Positions 22,454 through 32,626 of a DNA stretch of 64,000 bases are shown here, piece after piece. The notes below the pieces were generated by a model. The model was not told where the DNA came from. It worked only from the letters and a program-made list of their open reading frames with translations, and searched no databases. This DNA comes from Syncephalis plumigaleata (Eukaryota > Zoopagomycota > Zoopagomycetes > Zoopagales > Piptocephalidaceae), in contig JAIXMF010000023.1 of assembly GCA_025201365.1 (NCBI GenBank), positions 1 to 64,000 on the forward strand, written 5' to 3'. Positions within the stretch are counted from its first letter, which is position 1. Every line of letters begins with the position of its first letter. The translations under genes and the position numbers were made by a program.

Positions 22454-24354
22454 TTATGCACCAATACCATATTTACGCAATACTTTGGGAACATTCTTTA
22501 GCTTGTGTGTAGGACCATAAGCAACGATGGTGGGGTGTTGTTCCTCCGCGGCGGCGGTACTACTACTATGTAGCATCTTGGAGGCCACTTGTCTCACATC
22601 ATCCAAGGTGACCGCATCCACACGCTGGCGCATCTCATCGGCCGATATACGCTTGCCGTAGATTTGCACCTGCCGACCCAGATCCTCCAGTTGTACCATT
22701 CTACTCTCGAGATTCATGAGTACACTGCTCTTCAATTGATTCTTCGCGCGATCCAACTCGGATTGATGAATCGTGTCTGGCTCGGCGAGTAATGAGAACT
22801 CCCGTGCGATAACATCAGCAAGCGCATGAGCCCAGTCGGGTCGGCACGATGCGGAAATGCCAAATAGACCGGCATCGCTATAGCCGTGTAGGAAGGCGGC
22901 ACACGACTCGACCCAATGATGTCGGTTGAGCACTCGTGTATACAAACGAGAGTACATGCCTTTACCAGGACCACCGGCCGAGAAACTACCGCCACCACCG
23001 AGGAGTAATTGCATGGTGGCCAGGGTGTACATGTCGGGATCGGTCAGTCCTGCAGCCTTGAATCCCACGTAAAGATGCGTAAACTCTTGCTCAGGTGCCT
23101 CGAGTACCAATGTGCCACCCGTATAATGTGCAGGTAGTGTGGCCAATGTGTATGGATCCTCCACCACGATAGGTGTCGCCTGTGCAATCGGCTTACCAAG
23201 CATTGAGGCTGCTGCCGAGGAGAGTGTTCTTAGAATGGAGGTATGACCACCATTACCACCATTACCACCGGCTAGTTTCGTGGCATTAGATCCTATTGTT
23301 GATGACGATGATGACGACGACGACATGGATGCTGTACCATTACCGTCATGAACGGTAGACGTCTTTAAAGAAGTAGGCGGCGACATAAGTTGTGTATCAG
23401 GTCCTGTTGTAGAATCGTTAGCTCGTTGCCAAGTGCCGAAATATTGCTCGGCCAGTGCTACTAGCGCATCGTGATCTACACCGGCTCCTGCTAGTACAGT
23501 ACGACCGGGATGGAACCAACGATGACGAAACTCGTTCAGAGTCGATAGCTGAATCGTGTCAAGTCGTTCTGCCGGGCATAACAATGGATTGCCAAGTGTG
23601 TTGCCTTGATAGGCCGCTTGATGTAATAGCTCGGGTAGGATCAACTCGGGTTTAGACCATACTTCCTCAATCTCATAGGGTACCGTGGTCATTTGTTCTT
23701 GTAATTCCTCTTCGGTTAGTCTAGGCGATCTGACCACATCCGCTAGCAGATCGACTGCGCGTGGTACATCTTGTTTGAATACAGCCGATTGATACATTAA
23801 ACATTCTCGCGAACTGGAGCAAGTTAAATTGCCGCCCAATTCCTCCATTTCCGTCATCATTTGTTCCGCATCTCGTTTCTGCGTACTCTAATCAATTAAC
23901 CAATCAATCAATCAATCAACGTATTAGTCTATTGATATAGGAATACGTAGACAACAACAGCGACCTACTTTGAAAGCCATACGATCCAATAGATGGCTAC
24001 AACCCTGAGTTAGTGGGCTTTCGTAACGCGAACCTGCATCGATAAATACACCGATAGAAGCAAAGTGCCCGGGTGTACCCTCGGTGGCTACACGTAATCC
24101 ATTATTTAATGTCGTGATCCGTGTTAATGAATTGAATAGATCGGCATTGCCATTATTCAAACGATGCTAGTTTTTTATGTTATTTGTATTGATTACGTCA
24201 ATATCGTGTGATTCATAAATAGAGTGTTCTCCTCACTTATACTTACTGAACTAGTTTGTGTATTCAAATGTCTTACTGTCGACAACTGGAACGTGGTGGC
24301 GAGCCTAGTGCGAATATTCGTTAGGCTACGTGTCGACAGTAAACGTTTATACAT
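22454..24354 (-). CDS. MAS2: Mitochondrial processing peptidase, alpha subunit
   Basis: The non-catalytic alpha subunit of the matrix protease that removes mitochondrial targeting peptides. About 579 residues come from three exons, with introns 24167-24246 and 23888-23968. The N-terminus MYKRLLSTRSLTNIRTRLATT is Arg/Ser-rich, as expected of a mitochondrial presequence. The motif GCSHLLDRMAFKST replaces the zinc-binding HxxEH of the beta subunit, which identifies it as alpha. The glycine-rich substrate loop reads LLLGGGGSFSAGGPGKGMYSRLY. A Ser/Gly-rich insert (about residues 300-350) is longer than usual. It ends KYGIGA. An upstream in-frame Met at 24402 is possible, but the downstream Met gives the better presequence. 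Confidence 0.93.
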
Positions 24355-24633
24355 TTTTGAATATAAAGAATGAGAGTAATGAAGAAAAAAAGTGCAGCTC
24401 AATTACAAAAATCCTTTTATTTTAATCACATCACACACACCAATTCTAAAATGGTTTCTGTGAGTCATTCGAATTGATATTTCCGTAGCTTACTAATAGA
24501 ATAATAGTGATATAATGATATAATAATCCGGTACAGCATAGCAATAAGTAGTGCACTCGACAGAAACACACACACATATATATACAAACATATATGATAT
24601 ATGATATATATGGAATATATAGATTGACTCTAT

Positions 24634-26474
24634 CTAACGTGTAATATTGCCATGATTATCGTCATCATCATCCTCGTCGTCATCGCCTAGTTTTAGGAAG
24701 CGATGATATGATTCTCGTACACAGGCACCGCCTTTTACTTGATCAAAGGTAAATTTGTAGAATCCACCATCAGAACATATCACTATTATGTGCAGGATTA
24801 GTAAAGTCATTTAACTATAATACGCTGAACACACTTACCAATAATACTGCCTGCACTTGGACCAAATCCACAAATGAATCGACTATGCGTTGGCAGTTGA
24901 CAATGAGCGAAACTCCACTCGGATGAAAAGTATTTCGGTAGTAGATCTTTCATGAATGCCAATCTGTTTAATGGATTGCAATTGTAATGATTAGTATAGA
25001 TGACAAAGAAGAAACTAATTACCGCTGTTGTACAGCTTCTTTCTACATACCGCGAGTGTCGATTACCACTCCATGTACCAGATGGCGATGATGGTACCGC
25101 TAGACGTCTATCTCTACATTATTATATAAATATAAATATAAATGTAAATATGTATATAAATGCAAGTATGTTTACCTGGTTGTTTCATCCGTACTAAGAC
25201 GTGAATTTGCATTGAGAGGTGTGGTCGCCGTTGTTACATCAAGATTGAATATGTGAATGGTACCTTTATCTGAAGCAACACATAATCGTGTAGCATCAGC
25301 ATTAAAAGCAATACTATAAATGTCTGCTCTATCTGCTCCACGACGGAATTCATGCAGAATTCGACCTGTTTGCGTATCAAATACACGAATTAATGTGCCC
25401 TATTATAAATGATAGTAATAATAATAGCATGATTAGTTAGGTCTAAATAAATGAGCCACTAATTGTCTAGTTGTTTACCTTCTCGCTAGCACTAGCAAGT
25501 AAATGTCCACTCTGGCTCATGGCGATATAACCAAGAGAGGCGGTATGAGCCATAATGGTTAACTTGTTCGTCATCATACTAGACATACTCGTACTTCGCG
25601 GTCGATGTTGCAAGTGTGAATGAGACGACGACGAGGCACTAGAGTTGGATCGTTTCAAGGACGACGCAGTGTCATTGCTCGTGATGCCCGATGAAGGTGT
25701 GTGTGGCGAGGTACTAGTTGTTGAACCACTTGAAGTGGATGTTGCATTAGCACTAGATGCGATAAATTGACCTAAATCCACCACTTGAATATGACCAGGT
25801 TGTTGACCAGGAAATGCTAGTACAGACATGGAACGTGAAGATGCCACTGCCACTAGACCTGTAGATTATTATGCTATTAGATGATTCGTCTAATCAGCAA
25901 GTATAATGGTTATCATTGAGTTACCTTTATCATTATCGGGTGTCTCAAACATATAAAGCTTTTTAGGTTGAGCACTGAATGTGTACACGTAAACACGATC
26001 CTGCAATACGATAATCATCCTACATCATCATTAGTCAACCTACTATCTAATTCAATCTAATTCAACTAGTTTACCGTTCTCGTAATAATTTAACATTCTT
26101 TACTTCACTGCGAAATTCAAGTCGAATAACTTCCTTTTCCTTAGAGTCATCCCATATAATCACTGTATTCAGGGGAAATTTAGGATTGGGACCACCACCT
26201 GTTAACGCTACATAGTTGGTACGATAGAGCATACTAACTGTGCCGATGCCTTTACCGCCCATACCTAGCTTCCTGTGTTAGTCGACTATCACGATTGGCA
26301 CTTATCCTATCTGGTATACTTGCCATGACGTTTAGTTTCTTCTAGAGGATCACAGTTGAAGATGCGGAATCCAGACCTTAAACCTACGGCAAAGCAACCA
26401 TAATCCTGGTTGAAGTCAGCGTAGTATAGCCTTCGAATGTCAGATGGCTGCCGTGCCGAATGAAGTAGATTCAT
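24634..26474 (-). CDS. HSV2: PROPPIN beta-propeller protein, WIPI3/HSV2-like
   Basis: A phosphoinositide-binding WD-repeat protein of the Atg18 family, acting at autophagic or endosomal membranes. The start ([18 protein letters not shown]) precedes a blade with [17 protein letters not shown] later exon reads [20 protein letters not shown] and [19 protein letters not shown], characteristic of WIPI3/WDR45B. The lipid-binding motif FRRG is present in [17 protein letters not shown]. An insert rich in Ser/Thr and low in complexity (about 25560-25760) sits between blades. The C-terminus carries an Asp run and ends GNITR. It has several introns of 60-80 bases. Its start codon lies 193 bases from the left end of the DIRS element. 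Confidence 0.88.
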
Positions 26475-26490
26475 TGTCGTGACTATAGGT

Positions 26491-26516
26491 AACTAACTAA
26501 CTAACTAACTAACTAA
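26491..26516. repeat. (aact)n microsatellite
   Basis: About six tandem aact units lie just upstream of the PROPPIN start codon. Confidence 0.8.
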
Positions 26517-26699
26517 AGAGGAGTAATAGGTGTTGTACAAATGGCTCAACAATCAATGGAATACAATAAGTAGAGGGAAAAAAAGGAAAGACCAGTTAAA
26601 AGTGAATAATGTATGACGAGTCAGCTAGAAGATAGACATAGAGTGAAATAAGTCACATTTGTCAAGGTAATTTTCATCAAATAAATTCTCTAGAAAATT

Positions 26700-26843
26700 A
26701 CTTTAATATTCATAATATTATACATGAATATATATTTTGCTTTTACCCTTTTCTCTTTATTAATATCGAACTAAATAAAGTAACTTGGGATTTTCCTCCT
26801 ATAAATAGTGCCTAATGTGAGCATGTATATTTCTCGCTTATCC
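26700..26843. repeat. DIRS left terminal inverted repeat
   Basis: These 144 bases are the reverse complement of 30729-30872, with about two mismatches near the outer end. A further ~33 bases outside (26667-26699) belong to the element, because they recur in the internal complementary region. Confidence 0.9.
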
Positions 26844-26932
26844 TTTTCTCTTTCGCGGTCATCACCGCAAAGTTCTAGTTAAAGCGTTCTATTATCATTA
26901 TATTTTATATAGCGTTATTTACAACATTTGCA

Positions 26933-27766
26933 ATGGAACAAAATCAAGGTTTCAACCCACAGGAGATGATGGCGATGTGGCAGCAAATGCAAGAAGCTAT
27001 GCAGCAGTTCAAACAGATGCAAGAAACTCTGCAGGTTCAACTCCCGACCAGGCAGAAGGACACCTGGATTCCGGACGAAAACTTTGTTAACCACGTCAGT
27101 TCATGGTCAGCAAGGCTGGATAACTTTAGCTTATCTGAGAAAGACAAGAAGGCAATAGTCGATGCCTACGCTCCAATAGAAGGTATTGACTATACGCCAG
27201 TCAGTAGCTATGAATCGAGCTCAAAACTCAACAAGTATCAGAAGGCATACGACAGCCGATTCAAGCAAATAGCATATTTATTAACAGGCGTGGTACGCCC
27301 GCTAGATGTTATCCTACAACAAGCAATCCTTCAAGCAGACCAGGAAGCTGACCGCCAGTTTGTAGTAGCTCTAGACGATATTAGATCGTTGCTGTTAAAC
27401 ACGATTCACACTGTGAAATCGTTTAGAATGGATATGGTCCTCAAGTCAATGGACAGTGACTTCACACTCATTCAGAGAGAAGAGCAACCAAAGGAAGACC
27501 TTGCAATTATCCAACAAGCCTTCATTGAGCAAAGCAACCAAAAGAAGGCCATACTGGAACACAAAAAAGCCCAGCAGTTTTTTCGAGCGGACCCGCCACG
27601 AAACGCTGGCGGGCAGGATCAATCCAATTGGCACAACAGGAACTCTTACCAGAAGCGCCCATTCAACCAAGCCAACAACAACAGAAGAGGAGGCAGAGTC
27701 AAGCCCCAATTCAACAGAGGCAACCACCACCACCACCACAACAACAACAACAACAACCAACAGTAG
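26933..27766 (+). CDS. DIRS gag-like protein
   Basis: A 277-residue frame with an N-terminal Gln/Met-rich coiled-coil-like stretch (MMAMWQQMQEAMQQF). A helical middle follows, then a basic Arg/Asn/His-rich tail after residue ~210 that suits nucleic-acid binding. Its place ahead of the reverse transcriptase and its overlap with the next frame match the DIRS layout. No zinc knuckle is seen. Confidence 0.8.
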   Translation: MEQNQGFNPQEMMAMWQQMQEAMQQFKQMQETLQVQLPTRQKDTWIPDENFVNHVSSWSARLDNFSLSEKDKKAIVDAYAPIEGIDYTPVSSYESSSKLNKYQKAYDSRFKQIAYLLTGVVRPLDVILQQAILQADQEADRQFVVALDDIRSLLLNTIHTVKSFRMDMVLKSMDSDFTLIQREEQPKEDLAIIQQAFIEQSNQKKAILEHKKAQQFFRADPPRNAGGQDQSNWHNRNSYQKRPFNQANNNRRGGRVKPQFNRGNHHHHHNNNNNNQQ

Positions 27767-29667
27767 GAGGCAGATTCCAGCGCTTCCATCTAGCCTGGGC
27801 TCGATTGACAGACAGCAAGTGGGTACATGCCGTCGTCAAAGAAGGTTTCCGGATACATTTCAGCAAGTGGCCACCAATCTCAAACAAAGTGCGACCGACG
27901 ATCCCGCTCAACCAGGAACAGCGCGTATTACTGAGGCAAGAGATCAACAGTCTATTGGCCAAACGAGCAATAGAGCCTGCCACGAATACGCCAGGTTACA
28001 TGAGTCCCATGTTTGTCATCCCGAAGTGGAACGGAGGCTATCGACCAGTGTTCAATCTGAAGGCACTGAATCAGCACGTTATATCCCCTCACTTCAAGAT
28101 GGAGACAATCCAACAGGTCACCCAGCTAGTAAGGAAAAACGACTACCTCACGTCCATAGACATTACCGACGCCTTCCTACACATTTTGGTACATCGCAGC
28201 TCAAGAAAGTACCTCCGTTTCAATTGGGAAGGAGACACATTCCAATTTCGCACCACACCCTTCGGCCTATCAGTAGTCCCGTGGGTTTTTACACGTTTAA
28301 CAAAACCCGTCTTAACGTGGGCAAGGTCAATAGGCATTCGAATTTCAGCATACCTAGACGATTGGATCATCATCGCCAGCTCAAAGCAGGAATCGAAATG
28401 TCACACAAACACAATAATGGCCAAACTAGCAGAACTAGGTTGGCTGTGGAATCCCAAGAAGTCACAGCTCACTCCAACGCAGTCTCTAGTTCACCTAGGC
28501 TTCAAGATAGAAACGAAGACGATGACCATCAAGCTTCCCACCAAGAAGATCCGCGACATACGCAAATCGATCAAAGCAGTGCTCAACAGCAATGCGACAA
28601 CACCTCGAATGATCCACAGTCTCACAATGAGAATCAAGGCAGCGACGATCGCAATATTTCCTGTGAACTTGTACACCCAAGCATTGATGTTCTTCAAGAA
28701 TTCCCATGTGAAGAACAACAAGAACTGGGACAGCAAACAGACGCTACCAGCAGATTGCAAGCGAGAACTGAGATGGTGGTCCACCAACCTATCCAAGTGG
28801 AACGGCAGATCACTAATAACACGTCCACCAACATCATCAATCTATGTGGATGCCAGCGACAAGGGATGGGGTGGAGTTTACAAGAACAACATGATACAAG
28901 GTCTATGGTCACACGAAGAAGCGAAGCAATCAATCAATTGGAGAGAGCTGAAAGCAATCGAATTGATGATCAAATCATTACCGCAACTATCGAATACGAC
29001 GATTCTGATACGCACAGACAACACGACGGCGAAGTCATACATCAACAAGCAGGGAGGAACGAGATCTCGTCAACTCAGCTCACTAGCAACGCAGATATGG
29101 GAGATGTGTCTCAAGAGGAACATTCAGATTCGAGCCAAACACATTCCAGGCTCTCAGAATACCGAAGCAGACTACGCATCGCGCAAGTTCTACCTCAAGA
29201 ACTTATGGCAAATACATCCACGCACATTTGCACAGATACAACGCAGGTACGGTCAACACGACGTAGATCTATTCGCCGATCGAACGTCTCATCTACTACC
29301 AACGTATGTAGCGTGGAAGCCAGACCCTCACGCGATAGCCACAGATGCACTATCAATCAGCTGGAGACAATTCAGCCATCCTTACCTGAATCCGCCGTGG
29401 AACTTGATATCCAAATGTGTGAACAAGATACAACAGGAGAAGATAGCACAAGCAACGATAGTGACGCCATTCTGGCCGTCAGCAATGTGGTTCCCCATAC
29501 TGAGCAACTTAGCCACAGCTCCCCCAATAATACTCGACCCACAACACCACGCGCAAACTACCTCCCCTTCCGCCAGTTGGCCATGGATAAATCACAAGTG
29601 GAGAATATCCGTGTGGAGTGTCTCAAGCGAAAATATGAGGAGCCAGGATATTCGGACAAGGCAGTGA
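27628..29667 (+). CDS. DIRS reverse transcriptase / RNase H / methyltransferase-like protein
   Basis: A 679-residue frame. The reverse transcriptase shows SPMFVIPKWNGGYRPVFNLK, a TSIDITDAFLHI block and the catalytic YLDDWIII. An RNase H-like region has SIYVDASDKGWGG and IRTDNTTAKSYINK. After it, DVDLFADR and YLNPPWNLI match the DNA adenine methyltransferase-like domain often found in DIRS elements. The first ~60 residues are Gln/Pro-rich and overlap the gag-like frame. The end overlaps the recombinase frame. Confidence 0.92.
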   Translation: MAQQELLPEAPIQPSQQQQKRRQSQAPIQQRQPPPPPQQQQQQPTVGGRFQRFHLAWARLTDSKWVHAVVKEGFRIHFSKWPPISNKVRPTIPLNQEQRVLLRQEINSLLAKRAIEPATNTPGYMSPMFVIPKWNGGYRPVFNLKALNQHVISPHFKMETIQQVTQLVRKNDYLTSIDITDAFLHILVHRSSRKYLRFNWEGDTFQFRTTPFGLSVVPWVFTRLTKPVLTWARSIGIRISAYLDDWIIIASSKQESKCHTNTIMAKLAELGWLWNPKKSQLTPTQSLVHLGFKIETKTMTIKLPTKKIRDIRKSIKAVLNSNATTPRMIHSLTMRIKAATIAIFPVNLYTQALMFFKNSHVKNNKNWDSKQTLPADCKRELRWWSTNLSKWNGRSLITRPPTSSIYVDASDKGWGGVYKNNMIQGLWSHEEAKQSINWRELKAIELMIKSLPQLSNTTILIRTDNTTAKSYINKQGGTRSRQLSSLATQIWEMCLKRNIQIRAKHIPGSQNTEADYASRKFYLKNLWQIHPRTFAQIQRRYGQHDVDLFADRTSHLLPTYVAWKPDPHAIATDALSISWRQFSHPYLNPPWNLISKCVNKIQQEKIAQATIVTPFWPSAMWFPILSNLATAPPIILDPQHHAQTTSPSASWPWINHKWRISVWSVSSENMRSQDIRTRQ

Positions 29668-30575
29668 AAGTTCTAGCAGAAGTAAAGCACAAAACGTACA
29701 TCAGAGGTCAACAATTATTCATTTCATGGGCAATCCAAAGGGATATCAATATCAGCAAATTTACATCAGCAGATTTGGTTAATTTCATAGCAGATGCACA
29801 TGAAGCAGGCTACAGCAAAGCAACTCTACAAACTTATAGAGCAGCAATTGTCAAGCTACACACACGCCCTGAATCAATCAAAACCAATCCTGACATACAA
29901 GCACTGATAAGGAACTTCAAATACATCCCACGTCCACTGAATAAATCAAAAGTTGATATTACGCCCACATTACGTCACTTATACGCCATACCGACGTCAC
30001 CAGCAGCTGATTTTGATCAACTACGACGAAAAACGGCTTACTTACTGGCAATGTCAGCACTATTGAGACCCTCTGATATCAATAGAATTTGCAGATCACA
30101 ATCAAAAACAACTGACGAAGGCCTACAGCTATACATCATTAATCCGAAAGAAAAGCGAAAGAAGGAGTCGATTACTAAACCAATCATTATTCCACCTAAC
30201 AGCAACATCCCACAGCTATGCCCCGTACAAGCATACGAAACACTATTACAACACCCACAATATATCGTCAGAAACAACTACCTATTCACTAAGTTAGGCA
30301 AGCCTCACAATAAAGTCGCCGATAACACCATTGCTTCTTGGTTGTCAAAGTTGACAGCGCTCTCAACAGACATTCGCCCAACTCCTCGTGTCAGATCAAT
30401 CGCTTCAGATTTAGCACTTGAAAGAGGTGTACCACACGACGACATCATTACACTAGGCAATTGGGCAGATGCACGCACATTCGAAAAACATTACAGACGC
30501 CAGCGTTTATTAAGAAGTAATGTTACAGAAAAAGTGTTAGATTTAAGTCCAGTACACTTTGCGTCAGCTGAATAA
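29583..30575 (+). CDS. DIRS tyrosine recombinase
   Basis: The integrase of DIRS elements, which recombines a circular DNA copy into the genome instead of using a DDE integrase. The recognisable domain runs from about MDKSQVENIRVECLKRKYEE to the end. It includes an SAM-like N-terminal domain (QLFISWAIQRDINISKFTSADLVNFI), the first catalytic Arg region (LLAMSALLRPSDINRI), and the C-terminal LGNWADARTFEKHYRRQRL with the candidate nucleophile Tyr. The frame is open further upstream to 27456, but that part is a shadow of the other two frames. The exact start is unknown. The stop touches the internal complementary region. Confidence 0.88.
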   Translation: MDKSQVENIRVECLKRKYEEPGYSDKAVKVLAEVKHKTYIRGQQLFISWAIQRDINISKFTSADLVNFIADAHEAGYSKATLQTYRAAIVKLHTRPESIKTNPDIQALIRNFKYIPRPLNKSKVDITPTLRHLYAIPTSPAADFDQLRRKTAYLLAMSALLRPSDINRICRSQSKTTDEGLQLYIINPKEKRKKESITKPIIIPPNSNIPQLCPVQAYETLLQHPQYIVRNNYLFTKLGKPHNKVADNTIASWLSKLTALSTDIRPTPRVRSIASDLALERGVPHDDIITLGNWADARTFEKHYRRQRLLRSNVTEKVLDLSPVHFASAE

Positions 30576-30686
30576 GCAAAATATATATTCATGTATAATA
30601 TTATGAATATTAAAGTAATTTTCTAGAGAATTTATTTGATGAAAATTACACTTTAATATGAATAATATTATACATGAATATATATT
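30575..30686. repeat. DIRS internal complementary region
   Basis: The first ~74 bases are the reverse complement of the left end (26667 to about 26740). The remaining ~40 bases are the reverse complement of the right end. The region therefore stores the head-to-tail junction of a circular form, as in DIRS1. Each half keeps the base variants peculiar to its own terminus. Confidence 0.9.
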
Positions 30687-30728
30687 ACCCACCACACCCT
30701 CCGCAAGCATGAATTGACCGCGAAGAAC

Positions 30729-30872
30729 GGATAAGCGAGAAATATACATGCTCACATTAGGCACTATTTATAGGAGGAAAATCCCAAGTTACTTTATTTA
30801 GTTCGATATTAATAAAGAGAAAAGGGTAAAAGCAAAATATATATTCATGTATAATATTATTCATATTAAAGT
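30729..30872. repeat. DIRS right terminal inverted repeat
   Basis: An inverted copy of 26700-26843 with about two mismatches near the outer end. It starts ggataagcgag and ends tattaaagt. Confidence 0.9.
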
Positions 30873-30878
30873 GTAATT

Positions 30879-32626
30879 AAAGAGCGTAATAGGGATATTT
30901 CCTTGAAGCATTTGCTTGTAGAGCGCGTGACTCTTATTGCCACACACACACACAGAATCATACTCATTCCAACTCATATTGCATAGATACAGTTTCCTGT
31001 TATTTATTTATACTGCTTATTCGTATACATGCTATGCGCGATAGATCCTTGTGCATCAAGCATGTGGATCATCTAGTTGATATACGAAAGATATTATCAT
31101 CCTCATTATCTATATAATAATACGCACACACACACATGCAGGTTCTATGAGACCGTAGATCGGATGTTGCAACTGCCACTTCCATATGAACATTCTTGGC
31201 ATCAACAGGTAACATTTCGGGTTATTGAGAGAATATATACAAATGATCTTTCTTTCTTTCTGAATTCTTGGCAAGCTATTATTAAATAAGACGGAGCAAT
31301 ACAGGTATGACCGCAAGCCACTTTGCATTCTTTCTTGTCTAATTCAAAACCGTACCGCATAGGTTACTCTGTATAGCTAGCAAGCAAGCAAGCTAATTAA
31401 TTGGTTCAATACTTGTATTTATTAAGTGGATGGTAACCTCCTTCTACTTGCTACTGCTACTGCTACTAGTATAAATTGCGGTTGACACATTAAACCCTTC
31501 TTTGCGTGCATATACAGGACTTTTCCATCAAATCTACCCAGTAATCTTTTGCCAATCATCATTTACGTAGCGGCAAGTGTGGTTGCTAGCGCATTCATCT
31601 ACTCGTTCACTCATTTATTTATTCTCAAGTGATTATTGATACAAATCAGTATTGTCGTCATCATTAGAGAAATTGCATTCCATTTCGATTGTAGCACGTC
31701 CAAATCGGTTTCTTCTCTATCCATTCCATTTGTGCCTCGCTATTTTCACTACACAGCTCCCCTTTTTCCTTTTTTTCCCTTCTGTAACGCAACTCATTGC
31801 AGTCATACTGGTGGTATTCCACGTTACTATAATTACCACGTTGGTGGTCGTCGTAGACTTGTAATAGTGTCTTATAGACGTTACCCGACAAGTACGTTCC
31901 AGGTAATAAGCGGCCCTTTTCCTCCCGTTCTATAACACCGACTACCGTTCCAAATGCTCTGCTCATCTGAGTAAAACTTGCCCTTCTTCCTATTCGACAT
32001 TCCTGTTGTTTCTCTGCATATTTCGCCAGCATCACTGCAGTAAAACCGTATTGCGGAACTTTTTCCTTTTTACCTGCAGGAATTCTACATTGTTACTGGC
32101 GCAGCGATTACTCTTCTTTATTTACTCTATTCATATCGCTTTCTTGATTATTATTACTATTACTATTACTATTACTACTATTACTAGACTAGTCCTTATT
32201 TTAATAATTCCACTTATTCAATATATACAGTGGAATAACCAGCCAATCTGAATATTATTACTACGTCACCTTTATTATTGTTATTGTTATTGTTTGTCGT
32301 ACTGGTAAGTTGTCATTTGTAATAATATTCACAGGGTGGTGATTCATCTTCGGGTCTCGGAGAAACTGCTCGGTGATAGACCGCACTCCACTTTCAATTC
32401 TATTCATGCGTGTGTGTAACCGCGTCCTTCCAAAGAATTTGCCATTGACTTATCGTTTCCCTTCTCTTTTATTATTATTATTATAGCTTCTTATTAATAC
32501 CATTCTATTAGTGACGTTAGCCGTGTGTATCTAAAACAAAATTCACGTTCACTATTATCAGCATTGTCATTGTCGTTGTGGTGGAGGTTCGCGTATTATT
32601 CGAAAAAGTGAACGAGATTACGTTCA
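30879..32626. other. Intergenic, promoter side of the flippase gene
   Basis: A long gene-free stretch with short (ca)n, (tta)n and pyrimidine-rich tracts. Open frames in it are low in complexity and match no family. The last few hundred bases, T-rich and then mixed, probably form the promoter and 5' UTR of the P4-ATPase gene. Before the DIRS insertion this stretch and 26475-26666 would have been one divergent promoter region. Confidence 0.5.

Larger units (their letters stand above)
26667..30878 (+). mobile_element. DIRS-family tyrosine-recombinase retrotransposon
   Basis: A DIRS1-like element of about 4.2 kb. Parts in order: left terminal inverted repeat, a gag-like frame, an overlapping reverse transcriptase/RNase H/methyltransferase-like frame, a tyrosine recombinase frame, an internal complementary region, and the right terminal inverted repeat. 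Overlapping frames are normal for the family. The element looks whole, with no obvious breaks in its three frames. Its two terminal repeats differ at only a couple of positions, so it is probably young. The hexamer gtaatt occurs at both edges (26667-26672 and 30873-30878). It lies between the divergent PROPPIN and flippase genes. Confidence 0.93.

Noticed and set aside
27456-29500. Long plus-strand frame upstream of the recombinase domain
   Set aside because: It is Thr/Arg/Gln-rich text that mirrors the reverse transcriptase and gag-like frames. Only the part after about 29520 shows recombinase motifs.
30879-32626. Several frames of 60-120 codons upstream of the flippase
   Set aside because: Mostly homopolymer or Ile/Phe-rich translations of AT-rich DNA, with no conserved motif or consistent splicing.
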